A DNA stretch of 64,000 bases, taken from contig JABVXV010000161.1 of the NCBI GenBank assembly GCA_013365325.1, positions 62,001 to 126,000 on the forward strand, written 5' to 3'. The stretch is from Dipetalonema caudispina. Taxonomy: Eukaryota; Nematoda; Chromadorea; Rhabditida; Onchocercidae. Below, one piece after another: positions 63,924-64,000 of this stretch. The stretch's first letter is position 1. Every line of letters begins with the position of its first letter. Under the pieces are notes generated by a model. That model had not been told where the DNA came from and made no database searches. It saw nothing but the letters and a program-made list of their open reading frames with translations. The position numbers were made by a program, and so were the translations under genes.

Positions 63924-64000
63924 GTATATTCAAATTTTGATTCAAACATTCGTATGTATTTAATAAATTCGTAAGAACTGGTCGGAAATTCGAAGGTTTA

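Noticed and set aside
1..64000. Bacterial (Wolbachia-type) insertions, transposons, tRNA or rRNA genes, CRISPR arrays
   Set aside because: I looked for compact bacterial-style open frames, transposase or reverse-transcriptase motifs, tRNA-like arms and regularly spaced repeats, and saw none.

Overview
The window is a stretch of an AT-rich, intron-rich nematode genome. Evidence: introns of about 100-800 bp ending in TTTTCAG or TTTAG, trans-splice-like acceptors a few bases before start codons, and protein families with clear nematode counterparts (unc-4, nmy, atp-3). Intron length, homopolymer load and protein divergence suggest a parasitic clade III (filarial-like) worm rather than Caenorhabditis. 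That placement is inference; no species is named. All exon models were joined by eye using GT/AG sites, reading phase and remembered family conservation, and every listed model closes in frame.

Layout. (1) 1.4-5.6 kb, plus: TTC4-like HSP90/HSP70 co-chaperone, 10 exons, with one intron lacking an AG acceptor. (2) 6.4-6.9 kb: tandem duplication of about 198 bp. (3) 7.8-8.9 kb, minus, and 10.7-12.3 kb, plus: two divergently arranged small genes, each encoding an unrecognised single-pass membrane protein with a hydrophilic tail. (4) 14.2-29.0 kb, minus: complete 39-exon non-muscle myosin II heavy chain, 1983 codons. (5) 31.8-33.5 kb, minus: LRRC57-like leucine-rich-repeat protein with an N-myristoylation signal. 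(6) 34.6-35.9 kb, minus: KRTCAP2, a small subunit of oligosaccharyltransferase. (7) 40.5-44.5 kb, minus: unc-4 paired-like homeobox gene with a Groucho-binding eh1 motif. It lies in a long non-coding region (36-53 kb) full of homopolymers and microsatellites. (8) 53.3-55.9 kb, plus: mitochondrial ATP synthase gamma subunit. (9) 56.6 kb to the window end, plus: exportin-4, 5' part only, running off the right edge.

The genes do not form a pathway. Most are housekeeping (chaperone, cytoskeletal motor, N-glycosylation, ATP synthesis, nuclear transport) plus one neuronal-identity regulator. ATP synthase gamma and exportin-4 are close and co-oriented and could be co-transcribed. No rRNA, tRNA, CRISPR, intact transposon or bacterial insert was recognised. 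No clearly new multi-gene system was found. The points most worth checking are the non-AG acceptor in TTC4, the Ser/Pro-rich loop-1 exon of the myosin, the two orphan membrane-protein genes, and the tandem repeat with parallel open frames.
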